Origin: Gemmatimonadota bacterium
GTDB lineage: Bacteria > Gemmatimonadota > Gemmatimonadetes > Gemmatimonadales > Gemmatimonadaceae
Assembly (NCBI GenBank): GCA_016712265.1
Contig: JADJRJ010000030.1
Coordinates: 248,001-312,000 of the forward strand
DNA: 64,000 nt
Reading direction: 5' to 3'
Shown here: positions 43,072 through 51,438 of the stretch, one piece after another
How positions within the stretch are numbered: position 1 is the first letter of the stretch
How the letters are laid out: every line of letters starts with the position of its first letter
Notes under the pieces: model-generated
Seen by the model: the letters and a program-made list of their open reading frames with translations, nothing else
The model's database searches: none
What the model was told of the DNA's origin: nothing
Made by a program: the position numbers and the translations under genes

Positions 43072-44075
43072 GCGGCACCAGGGGTGGAGAGGGAGAGGAG
43101 GGCGTTGCGCATCTCGTGCATCACGTCGGCCACGGGGAGCACCCGGTCGATCCCGGCGACGCTGCGGCCGGCCTGCCAGTAATCGCGCGAGACGCTCCCG
43201 CGACTGTGTGATGCCTTGAGTGCCACCACGGATCGCAGGGCGTAGATCGTACGCATCCAGTGCTTTGTACGTCGCCCGCGGAGCATCCAACGCGCTACCG
43301 GGCCAGCCTGGAGTCCCATCCGCTGGATGTAGGGTGTGTTGATCACGGCCACGGGCACGCCGGTGAGGCGCTCGGTGAGGACGATGTCCGCTTCTGTGGC
43401 CTCGACGATGGCCTGCTTGTACCGGGGGTGCGCCGTGCACTCCTCGGTGGCGATGAACCGCGTGCCAAGTTGCGCCGCTGCGTAGCCGAGAGACAATACA
43501 TGGGCAACGTCTGCGCCGGTGCTGAGGCCGCCGGCAGAGACGATGGGCAGCCCCAACGGGGCCAGCTCGTCAAAGAGGGCCTCCGCACTTCGAGACCCGG
43601 CGTGGCCGCCGGCGCGGCGATTGACGGCGACGAGGCCGTCCACGCCACCGTCCGCGCCCTTCTTTCCCCATTTCAGCTCGGTCACGTCGTGGTAGACGAT
43701 CCCACCGGCCGAGTGCACGGCATCCACCACCCAGCGCGGATTCCCGAGCGAAGTGAGAAAGAACCGCACGCCGAGCTCCAGGGCCTCGTGCACCCAGCGC
43801 ACCATCTTCTCGTGATAGGTGCGGGAGCTGGCCTCGATCAGGGCGTTCATCCCGATCGGCCGCCCCGCAGCGAGCTGCTGCATGAGCCGCACGCCGGCGC
43901 TAAACTCGTGCCCGTGGACGTAGGTCAGGGAGATCGGCTGGAAGATGCCCAGCCCACCATGCGCCGAGACCGCGCCAACCAACTCCGGATTGCTGCACGG
44001 ATACATCGGTCCGCAGATGACCGGGAGTTCGACCCCGGCGTTCCGGGTGAAGGGTGTCGCGGGGGGCTCGGTCAC
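43068..44075 (-). CDS. Nitronate monooxygenase-type FMN enzyme
   Basis: A 335-residue TIM-barrel flavoprotein (GTG start at 44075, overlapping the upstream ATPase stop). The FMN-binding pattern of the NMO family is visible: the N-terminal PVICGPMYPCSNPELVGAVS, GGLGIFQP, RPIGMNAL, then GIVYHDVTE, VNRRAGGHAG (the phosphate/active-site loop with a conserved His), and VSAGGLSTGADVAHVLSLGYAAAQLGTRF. Family members oxidise alkyl nitronates or act as enoyl-ACP-reductase-like FMN proteins (FabK). The AGGHAG loop and GTRFIATEE support this group. Its role next to the amidohydrolase and ATPase genes is unknown. Confidence 0.93.
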   Translation of the reverse strand: MTEPPATPFTRNAGVELPVICGPMYPCSNPELVGAVSAHGGLGIFQPISLTYVHGHEFSAGVRLMQQLAAGRPIGMNALIEASSRTYHEKMVRWVHEALELGVRFFLTSLGNPRWVVDAVHSAGGIVYHDVTELKWGKKGADGGVDGLVAVNRRAGGHAGSRSAEALFDELAPLGLPIVSAGGLSTGADVAHVLSLGYAAAQLGTRFIATEECTAHPRYKQAIVEATEADIVLTERLTGVPVAVINTPYIQRMGLQAGPVARWMLRGRRTKHWMRTIYALRSVVALKASHSRGSVSRDYWQAGRSVAGIDRVLPVADVMHEMRNALLSLSTPGAA

Positions 44076-44872
44076 AGGTGGCGAAGGAAGCGGTCGGGGG
44101 CGGCCAGAAAGTCGCGCGTCAGGTTCACGTGCTCCAGGGAGTCGTAGGAGACCGCGGCCATCGGCGACAGATCGAAGGAGTAGATGGTCGCGCCCGGGAA
44201 TGCCAGCAGGATGGGGGAATGTGTGGCGATGATGAACTGGGCGTCCTGGGCGACCATGTCCTTCATCATCGCCATCAGCCCGAGCTGGCTCTGGGGAGAC
44301 AACGGAGCCTCGGGTTCGTCTAGCAGGTACAGCCCTCCGGGAACGAACCGCGCGCGGAAGAGGGTGAGGAAGCTCTGCCCGTGTGAGTTGGCGTCCAGGT
44401 CAGCACCGTACCGACTCTCCATAGCGCCGAGCGACGCGCGGAGGGGCCCCTCGCGGAGCTGGCGCGCCTTGGGTGACGCCCCCGCGTAGGACACCGCGAC
44501 CTCGTCCAGCTCGGCGAGGAGTTCCGCGCGCATCTTCGCCAGCGATCGCGTAAAGCCAAAGAAGTCCTCGGCGCGAAGGAAAAACCCACGCGTGGCCCTG
44601 CGTTCCCACGACAGCCGGAGCGCATCCGCCAGTTCGCGCTGTGCCACCAGGGTCGGGTCGCGGCGCGTATCGCGAGCCCCGATGGTCGGCAACGCGGCGG
44701 CCGCAGCGATCGCCTCGAGGACCGTGGACTTTCCGGAGCCGTTCTCCCCAACGAAGAAGGTCACGGGGGTCGAGAAGGCCAGATGCTCGAGCTCCCGGAC
44801 AACCGGTACCGTGAACGGAAACCGTTGGGGGGTGTCCCCGTCCCGGCGCGCGATGCTGTGCAGATGGATCAT
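44072..44872 (-). CDS. AAA-family ATPase (ABC-like, SbcC/RecF-type head)
   Basis: A 266-residue protein if started at ATG 44872 (MIHLHSIARRDGDTP); a GTG at 44929 would add 19 residues and overlap the divergent gene. The Walker A is VGENGSGKST, preceded by LEHLAFSTPVTFFVGENG. A signature-like segment and the Walker B GGLYLLDEPEAPLSPQSQ follow, then the switch histidine in FIIATHSPILLA. This is the pattern of small predicted ATP-binding proteins related to RecF/ABC heads, often annotated as AAA or YcaJ-like ATP-binding protein. Its stop overlaps the NMO start (GTGA). Its function in the three-gene operon is unclear; it may control another process entirely. Confidence 0.88.
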   Translation of the reverse strand: MIHLHSIARRDGDTPQRFPFTVPVVRELEHLAFSTPVTFFVGENGSGKSTVLEAIAAAAALPTIGARDTRRDPTLVAQRELADALRLSWERRATRGFFLRAEDFFGFTRSLAKMRAELLAELDEVAVSYAGASPKARQLREGPLRASLGAMESRYGADLDANSHGQSFLTLFRARFVPGGLYLLDEPEAPLSPQSQLGLMAMMKDMVAQDAQFIIATHSPILLAFPGATIYSFDLSPMAAVSYDSLEHVNLTRDFLAAPDRFLRHL

Positions 44873-44929
44873 CCAGCGTACATTCCCGCGCCACTCCTGA
44901 CGCACCGAAAGCCACGTGGAGAACCTCAC

Positions 44930-47062
44930 ATGACAGCACGCCTCATCGCAACCGCCTCCCTGTCTCTCTTCGGCGCCATGGCGCTCGGCGCACAGGGGCG
45001 CGCCTTTACCCCAGCCGATTGGTACAAGGTGGTCACCGTCGGCGCGCCGGCCATGTCACCGGACGGCAAGCGCGTGGCGATGACCGTCACGACGGTCCGC
45101 GAAGCGGAGAACCGTCGCCACTCGGAAATCTGGGTGGTGGGCACGGACGGCGGAGCGCCGCAGCGGTTCACAAGCAGTGGATACGAAAGTTCGGCGCCGC
45201 GCTGGTCGCCCGACGGGGCATGGCTCCTGTTCAGTTCGCAGCGCCCGGGCTCACGAGCCCGCACCTGGGGGGTCCGCATGGACCAGCCGGGCGGCGAAGC
45301 GGTGGAGGTTGATCGGTATCCGGCCGGCTCGATGCCCGGGGACAAGTTGTTCGCCGTCTGGAGTGAGGCGACGACCGGCGATACGGCGTCGCGTGGCGAT
45401 GCGCAGGCGGCGATGCCGCCGATGGCCCGTGCCCCGTATGGCTCGATCACCGCGCCGCTCGACCCGAAGCGCTTCGATGGTCGACACATCACGGAGATGC
45501 GCTACAAGTCCAATGGCCCGGGCTTTCTGCCAGGGCCACGTGATGCTCGCGTGTATCGGCCGACGCAGGTCTGGATGCAGTCGTTCGCGGAAGGCTCAAA
45601 GAAGCGCCTGGTGGACAGCACGGTGTACTCGCGTCGCGGCGCCGTGGTCTCGCCCGACGGACAGTGGATCGCGTACACGGCAGACCCCGCGATGCGGCCG
45701 GACTCCGTTGTGGAGGCCGAGCGCGACTCCCTCGCCGAGCTGCCGTACGACGCGAAGCGAGATGAGGCGCCGCGCAACGACGCTGATGTGTTTGTGATCC
45801 CGATCTCCGGCGGGGCGCCACGCCGCCTGACCACTGCGATGGGGAGCGAAGGCGACCTCGCTTGGTCGCCCGACGGCCAGTGGATCTCCTTCGTCGCTTC
45901 GCCGACGCGGGTGTCGTCGCAGCGGCTGTACGTCGTGCCGGTCGCGGGCGGAACGCCTACGAACGTGTTGGGCGACTGGCAGTATGAGCCGGACGGGTAT
46001 GCGTGGCGCCCCGATGGCAAGATTGCGATGTGGGCGGCGATTGGCGGGCGCAGCGGCTATCACGTCGTGGATCCGGCCACGCGGCAGATCCGCGAGGTCA
46101 TTGGCGGTCGTCGGCGCTTGAACGGGTTCAGCACCGATGCCGCGGGGCAGCGCGTCGCCTTTGTGGCGACCAGCATGGACCGGCCAACCGAGCTGTACAT
46201 CGCGGGCACCGACGGATCCGTGGAGCGGAAGCTGACGGGATTCAACGACGCTCTGCGCGCCGAGGTCGCATTTTCTGATGCGGAGCGCTTCACCTACACG
46301 AGTGTGGGGAACCTGGAGATCGAAGGGTGGCTGATGAAGCCACACGGGTACACCCCGGGGCGAAAGTACCCCGCGGTGCTGTACATCCATGGTGGCCCGC
46401 ACTCAGCGTACGGCGAGAACTGGTTCGATGAATTCCAGAACCTCGCGGGGGCCGGGATGTTCGTCGTGTTCACCAACCCCCGCGGCTCTTCCGGCTACGG
46501 TGCAAAGTTTACCTATGCCACGCGAGGGCGGTGGTTCGCCGAGGACTACCAGGACCTGATGAAGGCGATGGACATCGTGGCTCGGCGTCCGGACGTCGAC
46601 TCCACGCGCATGGGCGTGACCGGTGGGTCCTACGGTGGCGTGATGACGGCGTGGGTCACCGCGAAGACGAATCGCTTCAAGGCGGCACAGGCGGACCGCA
46701 TGATCTCCAATTGGTGGTCCTGGTATGGCACGTCAGACGCCCAGGGGCTCACCGAGTTCGAGTTCATGGGCAAGCCCTGGGATAATCCGGTGATGTACGA
46801 TACGCTGTCGCCCATCCGGTACATCCGGAAGGTGAAGACCCCAACCTTGATCGTGCAGTCGGAGGAGGATCACCGGACGCCGATGACCGACGCCGAACAG
46901 TGGTTCGTCGGGCTCAAGAAGCAGGGGACGCCGGTCGAGATGGTGCGGTATCCGCGGTCCACGCATGACCTGTCGCGGAACGGTGAGCCGTGGCTGCTCG
47001 TGGACCGGTTGGGGCGCTTGCGGCAGTGGTTTTTGCACTGGCTCAAGCCAGCCGCGATGTAA
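44930..47062 (+). CDS. S9 family prolyl oligopeptidase-like peptidase, secreted
   Basis: A 710-residue protein. ATG 44930 starts a signal peptide (MTARLIATASLSLFGAMALG). The N-terminal half is a TolB/WD-like propeller with repeated SPDGKRVAMTV, WSPDGAWLLFSS and SPDGQWISFVA strands. The C-terminal alpha/beta hydrolase domain has the oxyanion region YPAVLYIHGGPHSAYGENWF, nucleophile Ser in TGGSYGGVMTAWV (near residue 565), Asp in SEEDHRTP and His in RSTHDLS. This is the acylaminoacyl-peptidase/dipeptidyl peptidase S9C group. The likely task is periplasmic peptide degradation. The glycosyltransferase gene follows almost at once. Confidence 0.95.
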   Translation: MTARLIATASLSLFGAMALGAQGRAFTPADWYKVVTVGAPAMSPDGKRVAMTVTTVREAENRRHSEIWVVGTDGGAPQRFTSSGYESSAPRWSPDGAWLLFSSQRPGSRARTWGVRMDQPGGEAVEVDRYPAGSMPGDKLFAVWSEATTGDTASRGDAQAAMPPMARAPYGSITAPLDPKRFDGRHITEMRYKSNGPGFLPGPRDARVYRPTQVWMQSFAEGSKKRLVDSTVYSRRGAVVSPDGQWIAYTADPAMRPDSVVEAERDSLAELPYDAKRDEAPRNDADVFVIPISGGAPRRLTTAMGSEGDLAWSPDGQWISFVASPTRVSSQRLYVVPVAGGTPTNVLGDWQYEPDGYAWRPDGKIAMWAAIGGRSGYHVVDPATRQIREVIGGRRRLNGFSTDAAGQRVAFVATSMDRPTELYIAGTDGSVERKLTGFNDALRAEVAFSDAERFTYTSVGNLEIEGWLMKPHGYTPGRKYPAVLYIHGGPHSAYGENWFDEFQNLAGAGMFVVFTNPRGSSGYGAKFTYATRGRWFAEDYQDLMKAMDIVARRPDVDSTRMGVTGGSYGGVMTAWVTAKTNRFKAAQADRMISNWWSWYGTSDAQGLTEFEFMGKPWDNPVMYDTLSPIRYIRKVKTPTLIVQSEEDHRTPMTDAEQWFVGLKKQGTPVEMVRYPRSTHDLSRNGEPWLLVDRLGRLRQWFLHWLKPAAM

Positions 47063-47063
47063 G

Positions 47064-48206
47064 TTGTCGTTTGTCACGACGGCGATAGATGCGCTGGTGA
47101 TGGTGCAGGGAGCAGCCCTGGTGCTGCTCCTGGCTCGCTTGCTGCCCGGGGCGTTTCGGCGTCCGCCGGTCGCGCCCGTTCCCGAGGGACTGACGGACAC
47201 GAGCGTTTCCGTCCTGGTCCCATGCTTCAACGAGGGGCAGCGCATCGGCCCATGCCTGGCGGGGCTTTCGGCACAGGGATCTCCCGTTCACGAAATTCTC
47301 GTCATCGACTCCGGGTCGACCGACGGGACGCGGGCCCTGGTGGCTGACGCCGCGCGGCGAGACGCGCGGATCAGGCTATTGACCGACCCGCCCTTGCCCG
47401 AGGGATGGGTCGGGAAGGTCTGGGCCCTGCAACACGGTCTTTCCGAGGCAACCGGTGAGTGGATCCTCGGGATCGACGCGGACACCTCTCCGCGCCCGGG
47501 CCTGGCCGCGGGGGTCGTGGCGGCGGCGCGAGAATCCGGCGACGACGTGCTGTCGTTCGCGCCGCGTTTCGCCCGCATGACCGCCGCCGAGCAGTGGCTG
47601 CAACCCTCGATGTTGCTGACCCTGGTGTACCGGTTTGGCGCCGCCGGTCGACGTCGTCCTCCGGCGCATCGGGTGATGGCGAATGGCCAGTGCTTCCTTG
47701 CGCGGGCGGAGACGCTGCGGCGATTTGGGGGATATGCGGCCGCGAGGGATTCGTGGGCAGACGACGTCTCGCTGGCGCGGCACCTTGCGCAGGGTGGGGT
47801 CTCCGTCGGCTTCCTCGATGGTGCACGCCTCTACGACGTGCGTGCCTACGAGTCGCTCGGGCACATGTGGCGTGAGTGGGGGCGCTCCTTCGACCTGTCG
47901 GATGCCAGCACGCGCCTACGGCATGGGTTCGACGTCGCGTTTATATGGCTGGTGCAGGGGTTGCCCCTTCCGCTGATCGCGACGGCCCTGGCCACGGGTG
48001 CGCGTGTGGAGGAGGCGGCGTTCTGGGTGCCGGGGGCGCTCCTCGGGATTCGCATCCTGATGCTCGGCGCGCTCTGGGGGAGCTACGCGCAGCACTCCGG
48101 GGGGTTCCTGCTGTCTCCCCTGGCCGATCCCGTGGCGGCCGTGCGGCTCCTCCTGTCCACGGTGCGGCGGCCGACGCAGTGGCGTGGCCGAGTGCTGCGT
48201 CGTTAG
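47064..48206 (+). CDS. Family 2 glycosyltransferase, HpnB/CrtQ-like
   Basis: A 380-residue membrane protein. The start is uncertain: TTG 47064 is given because it directly follows the peptidase stop and keeps the first membrane helix (TTAIDALVMVQGAALVLLLA), but GTG 47097 or ATG 47100 are also possible. The GT2 core has VSVLVPCFNEGQRI, the donor-binding VIDSGSTDGT, and GWVGKVWALQHGLSEATGEWILGIDADT. The GW-x-GK-x-WAL motif is typical of HpnB- and CrtQ/CruC-like enzymes acting on hopanoids or carotenoids. RRFGGYAAARDSWADDVSLARHL carries the ED-like acceptor motif, and hydrophobic helices end the chain. A lipid or carotenoid acceptor is inferred. The stop TAG lies within a CGTTAGGCG word. Confidence 0.82.
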   Translation: MSFVTTAIDALVMVQGAALVLLLARLLPGAFRRPPVAPVPEGLTDTSVSVLVPCFNEGQRIGPCLAGLSAQGSPVHEILVIDSGSTDGTRALVADAARRDARIRLLTDPPLPEGWVGKVWALQHGLSEATGEWILGIDADTSPRPGLAAGVVAAARESGDDVLSFAPRFARMTAAEQWLQPSMLLTLVYRFGAAGRRRPPAHRVMANGQCFLARAETLRRFGGYAAARDSWADDVSLARHLAQGGVSVGFLDGARLYDVRAYESLGHMWREWGRSFDLSDASTRLRHGFDVAFIWLVQGLPLPLIATALATGARVEEAAFWVPGALLGIRILMLGALWGSYAQHSGGFLLSPLADPVAAVRLLLSTVRRPTQWRGRVLRR

Positions 48207-49687
48207 GCGTGTACTCGGCGCCGCAAGGCGAGCATCACCAGGGCAACCACCACGCTAAAGGCATCCTCGGCCATCCCACTGGCGAACGTCATGAGGCTGA
48301 GGACCACCGCACTGAGGGCAATCGAAAGGGAGGCCACCGGGAGCCCAAATGCGGCGAAGTCGCGGAAGGTGATACGCTCTCCCGCCCGCTCCGCGAGTCC
48401 GGTGGCCGTGACGTTGGCCGATGCACCGATGACCGTGGCGTTTCCGCCCAGGCAGGCGCCGAGGGACAGCGACCACCAGAGCACCTCGGTGGGACCCTGC
48501 ATCGAGCTGACCAACTGGGCCACGATCGGAATGGACACGGCGACAAACGGGATGTTGTCGACGAGGGCGGACATCACCGCGGAGACCACCAGGATCAGGA
48601 GTGCGGCTGCCAGCACGGCCCCTTCCGGCCCGAGTCCCAACCCGCTCTCCATTCCTGCGATTCCGGCCTGGAGCCCGTTCGCGGCCCGGCCAATCAGTCC
48701 CGTATCGACGGCTGAACCGACCAGGATGAAGAGCATCGCGAAGAATGCGATCGTCGGCCACTCAATGTCGCGTTCGGTGATCTCGAGGATCCCGTGGATC
48801 CGCTCTTCGTGGGTGGGTTTGCTCACGCGCAGGTACCGCCAATCCTGAAGGGCGAGCGCAAGGGCTGCCCCAATCGTTGCCGGGATCGCGACCGGCATGT
48901 GTGTGAGATGGTGAGTGAAGAAGCCGGCGAGGATCCCGAGGGAAATGAGGGCGAGACCTCGTGCCAGGGTGCGATCCAGCGCGAGTGGCTCGGTTGCCGA
49001 TGGGAGTGGCGCACTGGCCAGTGTCGCGCGCGCGGACGCGAGGTCAGCTCGGTAGACACGCCCGGCGAAGAGATCGAGCCAGGCCAGCAGGGCGACGCAG
49101 GGGAGGGTCAAGGTCACCAGGAACTGGGTGAACGAGAGGCCTGTGGCCGATCCGATCAGGATGTTGGGAGGGTCACCGATGAGCGTGGCTGTCCCGCCGA
49201 TGTTCGACGCCATCACCATCGGCAGCAGGTAAACGCGCGCGCGCAGGCCGTATTGCGACGCGAAGGCAATGACCAGGGGTGTCAGGAACACCACGGTGGT
49301 GACGTTGTCCAGCAAAGCGGAGGCGACGCCCGTCGACCAAATGATGATCGTGAGCAGGCGCCTGGGGTTGCCGCCGGCCCGCGCCAGTGTGCTGCGCGCC
49401 AGGCGGTCGAGCACACCAGAGGTGCGAAACACTCCAACGAGCGCCATCATGGCGGTGAGCAGCGCCAGCACGTTGAGGTCGAGCGCGTGTGCCACGCGTT
49501 CGAACGGCATCAGGTGGTAGGGCGTCGCGTAGGTGATGAGGAACAACAGCGCCGCAGCGCCCAGCGCGATGAGGACGCGGTGAGCGGTCTCGATCACCAG
49601 CGCACCGAAGAGCGCGATGAGGAGTACCGCGACGATGCCCTGCGAGACAGGGTCCGTTGTGGTGAGGAGGGCGGGCGCGGGTGCCAT
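48203..49687 (-). CDS. ArsB/NhaD (IT superfamily) ion transporter
   Basis: A 494-residue integral membrane protein with about 12 hydrophobic segments. It carries the two ion-transporter repeats: GVASALLDNVTTVVFLTPL with LLPMVMASNIGGTATLIGDPPNI in the first half, and VMSALVDNIPFVAVSIPIV with LSLGACLGGNATVIGASANV in the second. The GDPPNI motif and the paired Asp-Asn residues are found in ArsB/NhaD and P-protein-like carriers. Substrate could be arsenite, Na+/H+ or a dicarboxylate; no arsenic genes are nearby, so Na+/H+ exchange is the more careful guess. The hydrophilic middle (ASARATLASAPLPSATEPLA) separates the repeats. It is convergent with the glycosyltransferase and shares 4 bases with it. 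Confidence 0.9.
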   Translation of the reverse strand: MAPAPALLTTTDPVSQGIVAVLLIALFGALVIETAHRVLIALGAAALLFLITYATPYHLMPFERVAHALDLNVLALLTAMMALVGVFRTSGVLDRLARSTLARAGGNPRRLLTIIIWSTGVASALLDNVTTVVFLTPLVIAFASQYGLRARVYLLPMVMASNIGGTATLIGDPPNILIGSATGLSFTQFLVTLTLPCVALLAWLDLFAGRVYRADLASARATLASAPLPSATEPLALDRTLARGLALISLGILAGFFTHHLTHMPVAIPATIGAALALALQDWRYLRVSKPTHEERIHGILEITERDIEWPTIAFFAMLFILVGSAVDTGLIGRAANGLQAGIAGMESGLGLGPEGAVLAAALLILVVSAVMSALVDNIPFVAVSIPIVAQLVSSMQGPTEVLWWSLSLGACLGGNATVIGASANVTATGLAERAGERITFRDFAAFGLPVASLSIALSAVVLSLMTFASGMAEDAFSVVVALVMLALRRRVHA

Positions 49688-49731
49688 GAAGGAAGGCAGA
49701 GGGGCGGCGTCCGGGCGAACGCCGCTGCTCT

Positions 49732-51124
49732 CTACAGCTGCTTGATCTCGGTGACCAGGGCCGAGATGCTCTTCTTGGCGTCGCCGAAGAGCATGGACGT
49801 GCGCGGCGCGTAGAACAACTCGTTTTCGATCCCGGCGAAGCCGGCACCCATGGAGCGCTTGAGAACGATGCAGCTCTTCGCCTTGTCCACGTCGAGGATC
49901 GGCATTCCGAAAATCGGCGAGGACGGGTCGGTGCGAGCGGCGGGATTCACCACGTCGTTTGCCCCAATGACGATCGCGACGTCGCAGTTGTCGAAGTCAG
50001 TGTTGATGTCCTCCATCGCGAGCATCTTGTCGTACGGCACGTTCGCTTCGGCGAGGAGCACGTTCATGTGCCCGGGCATGCGACCCGCGACGGCATGGAT
50101 TGCGTACCGCACGGTCCCGCCCTTCTTCTCAATGAGCTCGGCCAGTTCGCGCACCACGTGCTGCGCCTGGGCCACGGCCATGCCGTACCCCGGGACCACG
50201 ATCACGCTGGTCGCATAGGCGAGCTGGATGGCAGCGTCCTCAGCCGCGATGGACTTCACCGTGAGTCCGGCGGAGCTCTTGGCTGATGTCGCGGTTGCTC
50301 CGCCAAACGCGCCGAACAGCACGTTGGCCAGTGAACGGTTCATCGCCTTGCACATGATCTGCGAGAGGATGATGCCCGACGATCCCACCAGCGCCCCCGA
50401 GACGATCAGCACGTCGTTGCGAATCACGAAGCCGGTCATCGCCCCGGCGATCCCGGAGTAGGAGTTCAGCAGGGAGATCACCACCGGCATGTCCGCCCCG
50501 CCGATCGGGATGACGAGCAGGATGCCGAGGAGGAGCGAGATGCCCACGACGGCATAGAACGGCCACAGCAGCGATTCGGTCGTTGTGAGCTGGTAGATCG
50601 ACAGGCCGATCACGGCGAGGAACAGCAGGGCATTGAGCGCCTTCTGGGCCGGGAAGGTGATGGGTTTTCCCGACATGACCTCCTGCAACTTGGCCCACGC
50701 AATGATGCTGCCGGTCAGGGTCACGGCGCCGATCAACACCGACAGCTGGATGGTGACACCCGTGTCGACGGGAATCACCTCCGAGCGGAGCTCCGACTTG
50801 AGGAACTCGGCGCCGCCGACCAGCAGTGAGGCCGCGCCACCAAACCCGTTGAGGATGGCGACCATCTGCGGCATCGACGTCATCTGGACCGAGCGCGCCA
50901 TCCACCAGCCGATCGCGCTGCCGACGATGAGGCCGGCAAACATCGCCGCGGGCGACAGCAGCTCGATCTGCAGGACGGTGACGGCAATTGCGATCAACAT
51001 CCCGACCGCTGACAGACGGTTCCCCTGCCGTGCGGTCGCCGGGTTCTGCAGTTGCTTGAGACCGGTGATGAAGATGCCGGCCGCGGCCAAGGTAGATCAG
51101 TCGTTCCAGAGAGGCGGGGATCAC
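49732..51124 (-). CDS. pntB: NAD(P) transhydrogenase subunit beta, with an apparent one-base frameshift near its start
   Basis: The body is a complete PntB: membrane helices (ITGLKQLQNPATARQGNRLS, GGAASLLVGGAEFLKSELR), then the NADP-binding dIII domain ending VPGYGMAVAQAQHVV, IHAVAGRMPGHMNVLLAEA, IVIGANDVVNPAA and SMGAGFAGIENELFYAP. The uninterrupted frame runs only from a TTG at 51090, inside the first helix. One frame over, a GTG at 51124, overlapping the pntAB stop by GTGA as expected for this operon, encodes IPASLERLIYL, which joins naturally to AAAGIFITGLKQ. Deleting one T at 51089-51090 (minus strand CCTTGG) would give an intact protein of about 463 residues. This is either a sequence error or a real mutation. 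Confidence 0.88.
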
Positions 51125-51411
51125 TGCTTGTCCTCCTTGCGGAACATCTGGAGCATGCGGTCCGTGACCGCGTAACCGCCCACGACATTCATCATGGCAA
51201 AGACGACGGCGAGGAAGCCGATCACGTTCGAGATCCACCCGAGGCCGGCGGACGCCACGAGGAGCGCACCAACGATCGTGATCCCCGAGATCGCATTGGC
51301 TCCCGACATGAGGGGAGTGTGCAGCGTGGGCGGCACGCGCCCGATGAGTTCGGCACCGAGGTACGTCGCGAGGACGAAGACCACGATGCCCGTAATGAGA
51401 GCGTCAGACAT
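51121..51411 (-). CDS. pntAB: NAD(P) transhydrogenase subunit alpha part 2 (membrane subunit)
   Basis: A 96-residue protein with three to four membrane helices. The segments MSDALITGIVVFVLATYLGAE, VPPTLHTPLMSGANAISGIT and VIGFLAVVFAMMNVVGGYAVT are the hallmark of the PntAB (alpha-2) subunit. HTPLMSGANAISGI is part of the proton pathway region next to PntB. In proteobacteria such as E. coli this domain is fused to PntAA; here it is a separate gene, as in Rhodospirillum and many high-GC bacteria. It lies 27 bases after pntAA and its stop overlaps the GTG start of pntB. Confidence 0.96.
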   Translation of the reverse strand: MSDALITGIVVFVLATYLGAELIGRVPPTLHTPLMSGANAISGITIVGALLVASAGLGWISNVIGFLAVVFAMMNVVGGYAVTDRMLQMFRKEDKQ

Positions 51412-51438
51412 GCGGGATGGAGTTGGGCGTCGTCAGGG

